Of a stretch of DNA of 64,000 bases, positions 1-12,109 are shown piece by piece (within the stretch, counting starts at the first letter, position 1; the number at the start of each line of letters is the position of its first letter). The translations under genes and the position numbers were made by a program. Source of the stretch: Emmonsiellopsis sp. PD_33. Lineage: Eukaryota > Ascomycota > Eurotiomycetes > Onygenales > Ajellomycetaceae. A model generated the notes under the pieces. The model made no database searches, had not been told where the DNA came from, and worked only from the letters and a program-made list of their open reading frames with translations. The stretch is taken from assembly GCA_032988165.1 (NCBI GenBank), contig JANTQF010000032.1, positions 1 through 64,000 on the forward strand. The letters are read 5' to 3'.

Positions 1-1210
1 TCAATAGGCTGTCCTGCTAGATTAATTATATCTATTTACTGGTATGTAAAAGTTCTGTTGCTCTGTGGCAGAAATGTGATGCTGATTGCAAGATTGAGAT
101 TAAGAGTTTTAATAGAAGAGAAGAGAAAAAACCCTCCATCAGGTGTTGAATGAGGGATGAAGTTGTGTGAGAAATTAAAATTGAGATGCTAGAGAATGTT
201 ACTATTATTACTATTAATAACTGTTACCTTAATATAGTATTGACTCTGATTATCTACATTATCATCATCAAGAAGAGAGGCAAGAAAGATCAGCCATTTA
301 GTACTATTAGGTAGAATGCACTCAATCATATTAGGGGAGAATTCAGTAAGCTTTAGGAGACTCTGGGTGTAGAGATGCCAACCAGATTGAAGATCAAACA
401 CACTGAAAGAATAAGATTTGTTGATATAGATGTAAAGCTTACTATAGCTAATTAAATATAGAATACATTTAGAATCTTCTAATGAGAATAGTTGTTCTCT
501 AGTCTCCATATTGATGATAATAGTACTATAAGAGAGTAATATCTATTAGCTATCTATAGAGATAATATAATCAAGAGACACTGAGATCAAATAAACCTTG
601 AAGAGCAGTTTAGCTGTATTTGCACACACAAGATACTCATACTGCTGATGAGGATTAATGTGGACTCTACTGAGATGTTATTAGGAACACCCTTCCAACC
701 ACACAGAGTGTAGCTATCACCATCATCAATTTGCTAATATACTGTATTGTCATGAAATCACACCACATAATTGCCTGCCACAATCAGCCTGGGGGCTTAT
801 GTATATTGTCAATGCACAGTGGCCTTACCTCAGTGAAAGATGTTAAAGGTTTTTGCTGGAGAATATAAAGTCAGCTACATGGCAAGCAACAAAACATTAG
901 ATAACATATTAAAGGTAATGTATTTCCTCATTCTTTGCTTGGGTTCAAGCAAGGTAAACTGGGCCTTGAACTGCAGCCAGTGGTAAAACAAGCCATTCTT
1001 GTGGATTCATGCTGTAATGCTTGCATTCAAGGAGCAATTAAAATATAAAAGATTGTAGGCCTTTATAGGGAAGAGATACTTGAGGACCAAAAAGATGCAC
1101 TCTAGAGAAAGATGGAGTAAGAGATCCCTGAGGTTTGTAGAGGAGCTTAATTGGCTGGGGTCCTGTGCTGTCTGGTTGCTAGCTATTTTTACCCTGAGTA
1201 ATGATATCAT
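1..1210 (-). pseudogene. F-box family protein, decayed, 3' end off the window (copy 1)
   Basis: Minus-strand F-box gene copy read from about 1,210 downwards. F-box proteins bind Skp1 and bring substrates to SCF ubiquitin ligases. The F-box core LSLECIFLVLKYLFP lies near 1,130-1,080, followed after a stop by the family's 'GLFYHW' block. Further on come 'IVAGNYVV' near 780, the block SFSVFDLQSGWHLY near 400, ECILPNSTKWLI near 310 and FLPQSNRTFTYQ near 75-40; the same order is seen in the other copies. The frame is broken by several stops between 190 and 1,000, so it is called a pseudogene. The 3' end lies left of the window. The family assignment is seen in the sequence; the function is known only for the F-box itself. 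Confidence 0.7.
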
Positions 1211-1612
1211 AATAGAACATGGAAGATTAATGATTTCTGTATAAGTAATGTCAGTCTTGCTTCATATTTGTGTACTGTATGTACTTAGGAATCAACAGGC
1301 CATGAAGCTAGCAATATGTAGTATAGGGAAGGGATGGGTAACTGACCACTATAGCAAGTAAATTTGGTTGATGCCAGGAGAAAAAAGAGAAAAGGTCTTA
1401 AGATATATACAGCCATGAGCTGCCCAGCAATGTGCCATTATCATTATTGTACATTTTTGTGGTGTGCTTTGTAGCTGTGCTTCAATTGAATAACATCAGA
1501 AACTCACTGTCAAGTAAGAACAATGTGCTTTGCTTATAGTTGTTTATTGAACTTAGAAATAGATACTCAAATAAAGAAGAAAGAAAGGGATGGTGGAGTA
1601 GTTAAAAATGAA

Positions 1613-1628
1613 CACTAAGCAATTAGTG
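1613..1628. promoter_or_regulatory. Conserved intergenic palindrome CACTAAGCAATTAGTG (site 1)
   Basis: Inverted repeat CACTAA/TTAGTG with a four-base centre, extended on the right by CATCA. It lies about 400 bp upstream of the predicted start of F-box copy 1. Eight related sites occur elsewhere in the array. It may be a regulatory site or a leftover of a small element. Confidence 0.45.
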
Positions 1629-1629
1629 C

Positions 1630-2400
1630 ATCAAATTGAGAGTACTAAAGAGAGGGGGTAGATGGAAAGGTGGATAAGGTCTAAAGAAATATAGAGGTAG
1701 AGAGAGTAAGGTAATAGAGAGAGTAAGTCACTTAATAAACTGTGGTTAGTGGTAGATGCAGCCATGTGTCCATGAAGTAATGTATGAATTCCAGGAGCTC
1801 ATAATAAGCTTTACTCAGCAAACTTGTGTTAGGAGAAAGATGCAAGACTTGAAAGCTGTCATCTGCTGTATGGGAGTATCAGGCAAAGAGGTGTATACTA
1901 TAAAGGCACTGACAGGTTAGAATCACAGGCTATTTTTTTTTTTTTTTTTTGGGAGGGGGTTCAACATCATCTACCATATTGACTGCTTCATACTTGGGAG
2001 CTTCAGGGCTCTGAATGTTAGTTTTCAGGCTGTTAGTATATTAAGAATCCTGCCCTCCAGGCACAAATTGAATACTGAACATACAAAATTGATGTTCCAT
2101 TAAATCCAATCAATTTATAGCTTATCAGCTGGCTTCTGCAAACAGTGCAAATAAGTGTACAGTGTACACCTCAGTCCCAAGTTGATAAAAATACTTCACC
2201 TGAGGTGGCATGTTTGTTAATGCATGCCATAGTATTGTATAAGAACTAGGGGTAATTGAATCTGCTGTCTGTGGCCAGTAAACACTATTATATAGGAGCA
2301 TGGATGTAGGGGTGTTATTTGTTATTGTAACAGCTATATCCATTGTGTCTGCCCAGGATGTCTTGGGTAGAATGCTGCTAATGAGGACTGCTCATACCTA
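1630..2400. other. Intergenic sequence, no gene recognised
   Basis: AT-rich spacer with a T18 run near 1,933-1,950. A 72-codon minus-strand frame at 2,125-2,343 shows no family motif and I do not treat it as a gene. Confidence 0.4.
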
Positions 2401-4090
2401 CTGAATAATCATATAAATGTGATGTTAAGAGACACCATCTTGATGAGGAAAATGAGGCATGATTAGTTCTTATTTGATGCTAGTCTCAGTGATGATATTT
2501 TGCATCTTTATGGATCAAAAAATGCTATTGATATCTATTGGTATGAATGCAGGAGATTTGTAACTGAGATTCCTAGGCCAGGTTTTTATAGTCTTTTTGT
2601 CAGATTGATTGGCTAACTACTTCATTAGTTCCTCTATATCAATGTTATCTATATCATCCTGGCTGGTGGAATGGAAATTGTGCAAATAAGGGTTAATAAA
2701 TGCATGCTGGAATTTCTTAAGGCTAAGAAGGAAAGAGTGGTGATAGATATCTTCTGAATCTTTCAAAAGCATTCAATGATGCATAGTTAGATACTGAAAC
2801 TGGCATTGATAGGATATATATTCATTATTTTTAATAGAAAGAGCAAAAAGTTGTTTGATGATATCCATATATTCCTCCACAAAAGAGAGTGTGTAATTTT
2901 TTCCCAGGTCACTGCAGTGAGAATCTCATAATACACCTTGATTCATACAGTCCATCTGGACTGATCATAGTGACTTGCAGATAGGGGGGGGGATTGCTTG
3001 TTGTTAGACCAGGTATTTAGTCTTCTAATTATCTTAGTGTTGACCAAAGTACTAGGTAGCCATGCATTGTAATTAGAGCTCTCAAGTCACCTTCAGTCAT
3101 CATGATGAGCCTGTTCAGTGCCTGAAGATAATAGATCATAAGATGAGGTAGATCTATAGATACTCTCCACCTATTCTATCTCATGCTGCTGATGATAAAT
3201 TAATCAAGCAGTTTATATACAGAATGAACTAGTGGTATCATTTTCCTCCACACAAGATTAGGGCAGATGATGAGCTCCAATTCCTATCACTCAGCTCATA
3301 ACAGGGTGCTATTGGTTGGCCTGAGGGTCATCCTTGAACCCATTCACACTCTCTAATAATAAAAGGAATGTATGTAATTCTCAATGAGAAATGAGATGGT
3401 CAATTTTGGTGCATAGAGGCTAGTATCAGGAGCTTTAGAATGTTCTTATCAAAAATGTAGGCTCAGCATCCATATGCATGTAGATGGCTGAGGTTAAGAT
3501 TCATTAGTTTTCATAGATAGGAGGCTAAGGCCTGTAGTTATCAGAGTCTACCATGGCATTCAGTTGAGTGGGTAAACAGCTGCTGTATAGATCTAGGGTT
3601 AGAGGTCTTTAGAGAGGTTGGCAGTGACTCAGATCATACTACTTAGGGTGGTGATCACTAAAAGACTCTGCTTCACCCAGGCTTGTAGCTGTGTCCATTT
3701 TCAAGCAGCCTCTGGGCTGACCCAGGGATACATGTGTTGCACTAGGCTGATTGGGACATAGTTTTTAGCTATAAGCTACTCTAGTCCTGAAGTAACTAGC
3801 TTAGCATATAGAGAGATTGCACATTAGATATTCTCACCTCCAAGATCAATATAAGGGTCTTCAACCTTCCCATGGGCCACAATAGTTAGGTAGAGCCTGT
3901 AGTGCCAGGCAGTTTAACTAGTTATATGAATAAAATCTGTGTGGGGCAGGATTAGTAACAATATACTAATACTCTCCTGGATAAGCACTAACATTTCAGA
4001 GGCAAGTAATTTATACACAGCATACCCCTTTCATGCCACAGTTAAGGATACTAGTAGGTAAAGCTGGTTAGAGGTATTTTTCTCCATTGA
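2400..4090 (-). pseudogene. Unrecognised decayed reading frame
   Basis: Read on the minus strand, about 4,090 to 2,400 gives a stretch of protein-like sequence interrupted by stops. Examples are KVEDPYIDLGGENI near 3,870, SLYAKLVTSGLE near 3,800, YVPISLVQHMYPWVSPEAA near 3,740 and LNRLIMMTEGDLRALITMHG near 3,110. I do not recognise the family. The part encoding VEDPYIDLGGEN (3,775-3,870) has a second partial copy at 55,738-55,826 with the same reading, which argues for a dispersed coding repeat such as a mobile element gene. Its limits are uncertain. Confidence 0.35.
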
Positions 4091-4204
4091 GTCAGCTAAT
4101 TTGTAAAGTTAGGTGTGAAGTAAAATAGCAGAGCAACTACTTCTAATAGAAAAACTAATATAATTTATTTAAGTAACTTATTAATAGTAATTTATTTATT
4201 TTTT

Positions 4205-4435
4205 ATTCTCTCACTTTCAATAAGGCTAACACCCTAACCATAGCTCATAAATGCAAGGTGTATAGTCTCCAGTGATGTCAACTGTATAATTAGTGTAAAG
4301 GCTGTGGTTTTATACATTTCTCATTCCCTAACCCTTCCTAAGGCTAACCCCCTAACCCCCTAACCATAACTCCTATATATATGTTTATTTAATTTAAGCA
4401 GTACAATCTATATTGGTACAGAATACATGTAATCT
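4205..4435. repeat. Interstitial telomere-like CCCTAA tracts
   Basis: Short CCCTAA-like runs are scattered here: accctaacca near 4,231, and between 4,325 and 4,372 a denser cluster of ccctaaccc, ctaaccccctaaccccctaacc. The fungal telomere repeat is TTAGGG, so this may be a degraded internal telomere-like patch. It lies just left of the 2.54-kb tandem duplication. Confidence 0.35.
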
Positions 4436-4549
4436 AGTTATCTAACCTATAGTGGTGGATTCTATTAGCAGCAGCAGTAGATACCTTTCTGATTGCCTGA
4501 CTGTAATTAAAGCTGAATAAAATTATAAATAATAAATCATAATGGAATT

Positions 4550-6163
4550 AAAAGGTAACTAGACTATATATATTTCCTCTCAATTGAAAAAGCACCTGGA
4601 GCTGCCCACAGGGAGTAAGATAGACATGCTTCACTGAAATTGCTAGTGAGGTGAACTCTGCCTGTCTAAAAAGGGACTGCAAGGGTTCTGATTGATGTAG
4701 TAGCCAGATTAAAGATAGAACTTCAAATGAGTTGGATGCAAGCTTCTTTAGTGTGTAATAATAATGAATCATTCTAAAGCACAATATAGGTATAACTAGG
4801 TATGTTGTGGAGGAAGTACTATTATCTGTGTCACTAAATGATGCAGGGATGTAGGGTAATATACTATACTCAAATAGTATCATAAGGATGATAGGATAAT
4901 ATGGGTTCTCTACCATATACAGAGCATCAGTTCACTCTTTTGATCAAGTTTCATCATCCTGTGGCAAGAATGCTTCAATAATGCAGTACAAGAAGTAGTT
5001 CTCAGAGAAGCTCTGAATCTCTATTATTCCATTTAATACTAGGTGCATGCATGAAAATGAGGACCACTCCTGGGTGAATTTATAAAGAGTTATCCCATTT
5101 TTAACATTAATCACTATTATTATTCAGAGGATAGAGGATGCATTTTCATCATCATCATCATCATCATCTACAAAAGGATAGTGGTGTGAAACTAGATGGA
5201 CAAGATGTTCATTACCATTTGAGGTGATAACCTTAAGTGCTTGACTAACAAACAAGACAGAACCAGCCTCAAATAGGGTTAATGATTTTTACCAGTTGAG
5301 GAGAGCACTTTGGATGTTGTAGGCAAAAATTGTCTTGTTATATCAAGAGGTAGTATATAGTTGGGTTTGGCCAATAAGATATAGGTTCTCCCTAAATGTG
5401 AGTGTGTGCAGGAGGTAGTACCATTTGTGGCTGCTCAGGGTAGTGATCAGGCTGTAGTAGCTGGTAGAGGATAATTTATTAGCATTTTGGAATCATAAAA
5501 AATATAAGGTGGGATAGAACCTACTTCTCCTGAGAATACAATCCACTCACAGCTAGAATACTATTTGAATTGAGATGGAGTCTCAAGTGAGTATATGGAG
5601 ATTCATGCTAGAATGTTTCAGGTAATTCTTGCCCCTCTGATTCAGTATTTATTAAGTTGTAGTTGTTGTGTCAGAATACTGTGATTCCAATGATTCAAGC
5701 TGAGTATTTACTGGCTCTTATAAATGCACAGGTCACTGAAAACTCCATTGTACAAGTTGAGTTGTGTGAGGTGAAATTACTTGTCATTCATACTATAAAT
5801 TATGAAGTTAGTAACAATAGATAGGAGAGTGCAGGCAGATAACATACTAAGTGCAGTGTACTGAGCTACCTTCTATTCTGACTCAAGAGATTTAAATCAT
5901 TACTAGAATATTAATCAGTGTAGCTTCCAGCCCTTATATTCAGTTCATATAGTGATATAACCCTCTCAACCCTTGCTAACAAGCTTCATATAATTAATAT
6001 CAACTGTCATGAGCTCCTTGAGCACCTTATCTACTAACTCTAGAGGTAAAGATTGAAAGGGATCACTACATTTCATTAGCACTCTAGGTGGGCTTGAATG
6101 CAGTGACTGACCAGTATTTGTAGCCTCAGACAGAATAAGATGTTTAATGGCAAGATTTGCCAT
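4550..6163 (-). pseudogene. F-box family protein, decayed (copy 2a)
   Basis: The first 65 codons are open from the ATG at 6,163. They contain the F-box FQSLPLELVDKVLKEL and the end block KLVSKG, followed after a stop by GYITI and a degenerate GW. Skp1-binding adaptor function is inferred from the F-box. The C-terminal region continues down to about 4,550, where a 122-codon open stretch ends. In-frame stops between these parts break it. It carries a (TCA)n run near 5,146-5,167 that is much shorter in its tandem partner. Its partner is copy 2b. Confidence 0.65.
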
Positions 6164-6704
6164 GGCTTGATTAAGTAAAAGTCAAGAAAAAGAAGTCAAA
6201 CATTCTAGAAAATAATAATTAGTCTGATGCTATATACCCTGTTCAGATTCTACTACATGCATAAGATAATAGGGGCCCTGAGTGAATCCATACTAGATGT
6301 AAGAAATGTCCAGAAGTTGACATGCACCACAAGGAAAAGAATGAGGTGTATGAATGACATGAATTTGATGACTGTGAGGATTAATACAATTCTATACTAA
6401 TACCAGTATAATTAGTTATATATAAGGACAGAAAAGCTCACAAGGGAGATGGGGACTTAGTAAATAAAGCTAGATAATCTTGAGTATAACCAGCACAATG
6501 AGGGATACTGACTGTAATGGTTTGAGGTGAGTTTTGAGGTGAGAAGCTGTTGGAGATAAGGAGTAGAACTCAAATATGATAATATAAAGTAAGAAAAGAG
6601 TAAGATTGATTTATATAGTCTGCTTTTTTAATGTGCTTGATATAATAACATCAGAATTTACAATTATCCATGAGTGCAGCAGGAGATTGCTGTGTTCAGG
6701 GAAA

Positions 6705-6790
6705 AAGAGATTCAGAACTAAAAGAGATTTAGAACTAAAAGAGATTCAGGACTGAAAGAGATTTGAGACTGAAAGAGATTTAGAACAGCC
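6705..6790. repeat. 17-bp minisatellite upstream of copy 2a (about 5 units)
   Basis: Units of the type GAACTAAAAGAGATTTA, 17-18 bp, lie about 550 bp upstream of the F-box start. The tandem partner at 9,226 has about nine units, so copy number changed after the duplication. Confidence 0.6.
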
Positions 6791-7079
6791 CAGCCAGGAA
6801 GGTATAAATAAATAATAAACTGATAAAAGTAAAAAGGTGGGCAGGTTATAAGAGAATGTGCAGTAACTAAGATGTTATGCCAAAGCTGAAACTCAAGTGG
6901 ATAGGGGAAAATATAGTATTAAGATATAGATCTAATAATCACTAAGTCCTTCAGAACTTCTTCTTTTATTATCTAGTTATCTAATCTGTAGTGGTAGATT
7001 CTATTAGCAGTAGCAGTAGATATCTTTCTGATTGCCTCACTATAACTAAAGCTGAATAAAATTATAAATAATAAATTAT

Positions 7080-8690
7080 GGCAGAATTAAAAGGTAACTA
7101 GACTATATATATTTCCTCTCAATTTAAAAAGCATCTGAAGCTGCCTACAGGGAGTAAGATAGACATACTCTACTGAAATTGCTAGTGAGGTAGACTCTAC
7201 CTGCCTAAAAAGGGACTGTAAGGGTTCTGATTGATGCAGTAGCTAGGTTAAAGATAGGACTCTAAATGAGTTGAATGCAAGGTCCTTTGGTGTGTGATAA
7301 TGATGAATCATTTCAAAGCACAACATGAGTATAATCTGGTATGTTGTGGAGGAAGTACTATTATCTGTGTTACTAGGCAGTGTGGGGATGTGAGGCAATA
7401 TATCATATCCAAATAGTATCATAAGGGTAACAGAATGATGTGGGTTCTCTACTATATACAGAGCATTAGTTTGCTCTTTTAATCAAGTTCTATCATCCTG
7501 TGGCAAGAATGCTTCAACAATGTGGTACAAGAAGTAATCCTCAGAGAAGCTCTGAATCTCTATTGTTCCATTCAATGTCAGGTGCATGCATGAAAATGAG
7601 GATCACTCCTGGGTGAATTTATGAAGAGTTATCCTATTTTTAGCATTAATCACTATTATTATTCAGAGGATAGAGGATGCATCTTCATTATTATCTGCAA
7701 AAGCATTGTGGTGTGAAACTAGATGGACAAGATGTTCATTACCATTTAGAGTGATGACCTCAAGTGCTTGGCCAACAGACAAGATAGAATCAGCCTCAAA
7801 TAGGGTTAATGATTTTTGCCAGTTGAGGAGAGTACTTTGAATGTTATAGGCAAAAATTATCTTATTATTTTTAGAGGTGATATATAGCTGGGTTTGGCTG
7901 ATAAGATATAGGTTCTCCCCAAATATGTGTATGTGTGGGAGGTAGTACTATTTGTGGCTGCTCAGAATAGTAATCAAGCTGGAGCAGCTGGTAGAGGATA
8001 ATTTATTAGCATTTTAGAATCATAAAAAATATAAGGTAGAATAGAACCTACTTCTCCTGGTCATACAATCCACTTGTAACTAGAATATCATTTAAATTGA
8101 GATGGAGTCTTAAGTGAGCAAATAGGGATCTATGCTGAAATGTTTCAGGTAATTCTTGCTGCTCTGATTCAGTATCTATTAAGTTATAGTTATTGCACTA
8201 GAATACTGTGGTTGCAGTGATCCAAGCTGAGTATTTACTAGCTCTTGTAAATATATAGGTCTCTGGAAACTCCATTATATAAGTTAGATTACCTGAGGTG
8301 AAATTGCTTGTCATCTGCACTATAAACTATGAAGTTAGTAATAATAGATAGAAGAGTGCAGACAGATAATATATCAAGTACAGTGTACTGAGCTATCTTC
8401 TATTCTAACCCAAGAGATTTAAATCATTACTGAAATATTAATCAGTGTAGCTCCTAACTCTTACATTCAGTTCATGCAGTGATATAACCCTTTCAACCCT
8501 TACTGACAAGCTTCATGTGACTAATATCAACTACTGTGAGCTTCTTGAGCACCTTATCTGCCAACTCTGGGGGTAAAGATTGAAAGGGATCACTATGTTT
8601 CATTGGCACTCTAGGTGGGCTTGAATGCTGTGGCTGACTGATATTTGCAGCTTCAGACAGGATAAGATATTTGATGATAAGATTTATCAT
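7080..8690 (-). pseudogene. F-box family protein, decayed (copy 2b)
   Basis: Tandem paralogue of copy 2a. The first 65 codons are open from the ATG at 8,690, with F-box FQSLPPELADKVLKKL and KLVSKG. The N-terminal peptide LILSEAANISQPQHSSPPRV matches the partner closely. The C-terminal half has multiple stops and ends near 7,080. Differences from copy 2a look almost wholly like transitions. An SCF adaptor role is inferred from the F-box only. Confidence 0.65.
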
Positions 8691-9225
8691 GACTTAGTTA
8701 AGTAAAAGTTAAGAAAAAGAAGTTAAACATCCTAGAAAATAATAATTAGTCTGATGCTATGTGCCCCATTTGGATTCTACTGCATGTATAAGATAATAGG
8801 GGCCCTGGGTGAATCCATACTAGATGTAAGAAATGTCCAGAAGTTGACATGCATCACAAGAAAAAGGGTGAGGTGCATGAATGACATGAATTTGATGACT
8901 GTGAGGATTAACACAATTCTATACTAATATCAGTATAATTAGCTATACATAAGGACAGAAAAGCTCATAAGGGAGATGGAGACTTAGTAAATAAAGCTAG
9001 ATAATTTTGAGTATAATCAGTGTAATGGGGGATACTGACTGTAATGATTTGAGGCAAGTTTTGAGGTGAGGAGCTGTTGAGGAAAAGGAGTGGAACTTAA
9101 ATATAGTGATGTAAAGTAAGAAAAGAGTAAGATTGATTTATATAGTTTACTTTTTTAATGCACTTGATATAATAACACTGGAATTTACAATTATCTGTGA
9201 GTGTGACAGGAGATTGCTGTGTTCA

Positions 9226-9385
9226 GAGACTGAAAGAAATTCAGAACTCAAAGAAATTCAGAACTAAAAGAAATTTGAGACTAAAAGAAATTTGGGACTG
9301 AAAGAAATTCAGAACTGAAAGAAATTCAGAACTGAAAGAAATTCAGAACTGAAAGAAATTTAGAACTGAAAGAAATTTAGGACAG
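9226..9385. repeat. 17-bp minisatellite upstream of copy 2b (about 9 units)
   Basis: Head-to-tail units GAAAGAAATTCAGAACT of 17 bp. This is the expanded counterpart of the array at 6,705-6,790. Confidence 0.7.
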
Positions 9386-9559
9386 CCCAGTCAGAGAGTC
9401 ATAAACAAACAATAAACTGATAAAAGCAAAAAGGTGGGCAGATTATGAGAGAATGCATAGTAACTGAGATGTTATATCAAAGCTAAAACTCAAGTGGATA
9501 GGGGAAAATGTAGTATTAAGATATAGATCCAACAATTAAAAAGTCCTTCAGAACTTCTT

Positions 9560-10003
9560 CTTTTGGAATTTATGAATTCTCCTTAAGGGGGTACTCATAC
9601 TTTCTGGACAATTAGGTTCATATAGCTTAAATGATGGCTAATGGATAACAGACCTAAATGTAAATTCATCTACTGAAGGCTTTGGAAAAATAGAATTACA
9701 TTAGCACTGGTAGTTATTAGATATCCTAAAATACTAGTACACATGGAATTATCATATCATTTCAGGATGAGCCAGCAGATTGGCATCTGGGTCTTCAGGA
9801 TTGAGTGTATCATCAGGTTCTCTGCTGACAGATTCTATATTGACTGACTGATCAATTTGTCCTATATAATGACTTCAAGGTTAGCCAAGTAAAGATGATT
9901 GTGAAAGCAAAGAAGAGTAAATTCATGGCTTGGAGAGTTTGGGGCTATGTGTAATTCTAGAAAAGATAGGGGATAATATAAATATAGATGTACTACATGC
10001 TAC
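9560..10003. other. Spacer downstream of the dynamin-like gene
   Basis: No separate gene seen. On the minus strand a good 3' splice site TTTTCTAG (near 9,955-9,962) could join a short last exon of the dynamin-like gene located further left, so that gene may extend into this spacer. Confidence 0.3.
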
Positions 10004-12109
10004 CTACAAATCTCCAAATCTTCCTGCAAGGTCTTCAATTTCCATTCAAGCTACTGCCACTACACCTGGGACTCCTTCATCTCACCTGCAATCCAAGAGA
10101 TGAGATCAGGTGGCATGATTGCTACATTACTGAGTGTGAAGATGATTCATATTTCAGATATTAACTTGCACTCAATGATCTGGATAGTAACATTATCAAT
10201 GAAAGTCTTCATTAAAACCTATATTAAGAAATTAGAACCCCAAGTTGCAACTAAAAGGACTAAGGCAGCTTATCTTGTAGAATGCTTGCATATTATCAAG
10301 CAGCTCAGCACATACAAAGTCCTTCATGTTGCTCTCATTTTGGGTTGAAAGCAATACAGCAAGGGCAGATACATCACTTAGATTAATATTACTTTTATAC
10401 TTTGAGATTATAAAGTTTTCTATCTGCCTAGCTATTTTATCCTATAGATTTACTTGCTTCATCTTCTGAAGAGTTTCTGTGTAATAGTGATTATACATTA
10501 TCAGATGCTTCATGTGATTGAGTAGAAGCTAATTGAGAGATTGATTGACTCATATCATTTAGTTATTTATTTTCTGGCTGATCAAGGAGTTGAGCAGCAA
10601 CTGAAAGATATGGTGATCAGTCAGTATTTCCAGAAGATCTTTGAGGAATTATGTGACAAGCTTCCATGAGCTCTCCACATGGTATCACACAATGCCTTCC
10701 CATAAAGATGACTGGTCTTGAAATAATTAATCAACAAGAATGAGGTTGAAAGAACCAGGAAGCTTCTAACCTCTACTACTAGTAAGGAAATTCTGTACCC
10801 AGTAAATGGCTTCAGAGCAGTTCATGTGAATTTAACCAAAAGAATTGGATCCCATGGAGTTATCAATGATCCTATGGTAGCCCTGGGTTCTTATCTTCTC
10901 TGCAAACTTGATATTCTGATTTTGAATGAGAGCCTGCAAGTGATTACCATCAGAATACTCCTGATTATTAAAGAATGAATCTCTATAACTACCATCAGTA
11001 GTAGCCTTGCACAATCTCTCAAATAATTGACTGATTTTTAGGAGAAAGAGTCACTATTCATCAAGAGTGAAACAATTAGAACTTAGTTTCTCAAGTTTCT
11101 TCTCAGCATCATTAATGCTAGTCTGTATGTTATTGACAAGATTTGGGAGATAACATTGAATTTAATTTAATAGTATCTTACTTAGGTATTAGCATAGTGA
11201 GTATATCCCAATCATATTACAGGGAAGATCTTTCCAGGCCCCTACAGAGAAGAACCATTATTCAGCAAAATCTCATTCTTTGATTGAAGTGTTATGAGAG
11301 TCAAAATTCCTATTTCTCAACACATGCCACTCAAGTCAAAATTCAATATTATTGTTGCTGGCAAGGTTTATGAATTCAGCTTCACTATCTGATTCAGCTG
11401 GTAGTGTATCTGGTTTTGTGATGAGTTCTAGAGTGTGTAGTCCCTTAGGGTCAATCTTTCAGGTGTGTTTCAGGATAATCTGATTTGCAATATCATTTTT
11501 TGCTGAGACCACAGAAATAATAATACTCCTAGTGTTGATAATATAGGATTAAACAAGATTGAAAATTAGCTTCACATCAGCTTCAGATTGTTGCCTGTTT
11601 TTGGAGTGTATGAGATCAGGAAGGTCAACAAGGATAAGTTTTAGCATATGTGGTCTAGATATCTTAACTCAAAGGACATGTTTTAAAAACATATTGACTC
11701 TCCAATTAATTGCTGTGAGATATTTCTTTACACTATCAATCACTTCTAGGAGGTCTTGAAGCCCTTCTAACATTTCCTTGAATTATGATAGTTTGTGCCA
11801 TTGAATGCTAGTGGCACCCTTGCAAGATATAATAGAGATGAAGGCACTAGAGACTGCAGCATTGCAAAGGATGATCTCTGTAGTAAAATAGATGCATAGA
11901 GTATCATTTTGAGGAAATGATACTCCAGAAATCACTTCTAGAACAGAGCTTTTCCCACTGGACTGATCACTGCAGACCACAATCTGGAGGAGGAAAACAA
12001 ACTTGCTGATACCCTGACAACAGAGACTGTTAATTTCATCAAGAAGGGTCTGTAATTCTGAGGATCTCAGGGCAGCAAGGCCTGATATGGCAAGAATATC
12101 ATCCATCAT
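10004..12109 (-). pseudogene. Dynamin-like GTPase, decayed
   Basis: Dynamin-type GTPases bind and remodel membranes. The start is the ATG at 12,109; the first 108 codons are open and hold the P-loop region VVCSDQSSGKSSVLEVISG, in which the usual Gly of the G1 motif is now Ser. The G2 region FPQNDTLC is present. G3 is DLPD instead of DLPG (near 11,640), followed by NRQQSEADVKLIFNLV; G4 is TKPD (near 11,420). The stalk continues through LFERLCKATTDGSYRDSF (near 11,000), and the C-terminal effector region has KTFIDNVTIQIIE-type sequence near 10,200. Frame is kept for about 2 kb but broken by many TAG, TAA and TGA codons. An intron near 10,225-10,285 ends in TAG, but its 5' site reads AAG|AT instead of AAG|GT. 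About 700 codons fits the family. Identification is firm; lack of function is inferred from the stops. Confidence 0.85.

Larger units (their letters stand above)
4436..6972. repeat. Segmental tandem duplication, left unit (about 2.54 kb)
   Basis: The unit begins tagttatctaacctatagtg and carries one F-box copy plus its upstream region. The next unit begins with nearly the same bases at 6,974. Sequence order is the same throughout, including the short minisatellite upstream of the F-box gene and the block ending in AAGTCCTTCAGAACTTCTTC. Confidence 0.75.
6974..9560. repeat. Segmental tandem duplication, right unit (about 2.55 kb)
   Basis: Second copy of the 4,436-6,972 unit. In a 64-bp stretch that I aligned by eye (6,000-6,060 against about 8,525-8,590) all nine differences are transitions. 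The unit ends near the block AAGTCCTTCAGAACTTCTTC at about 9,541-9,562. Confidence 0.75.
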
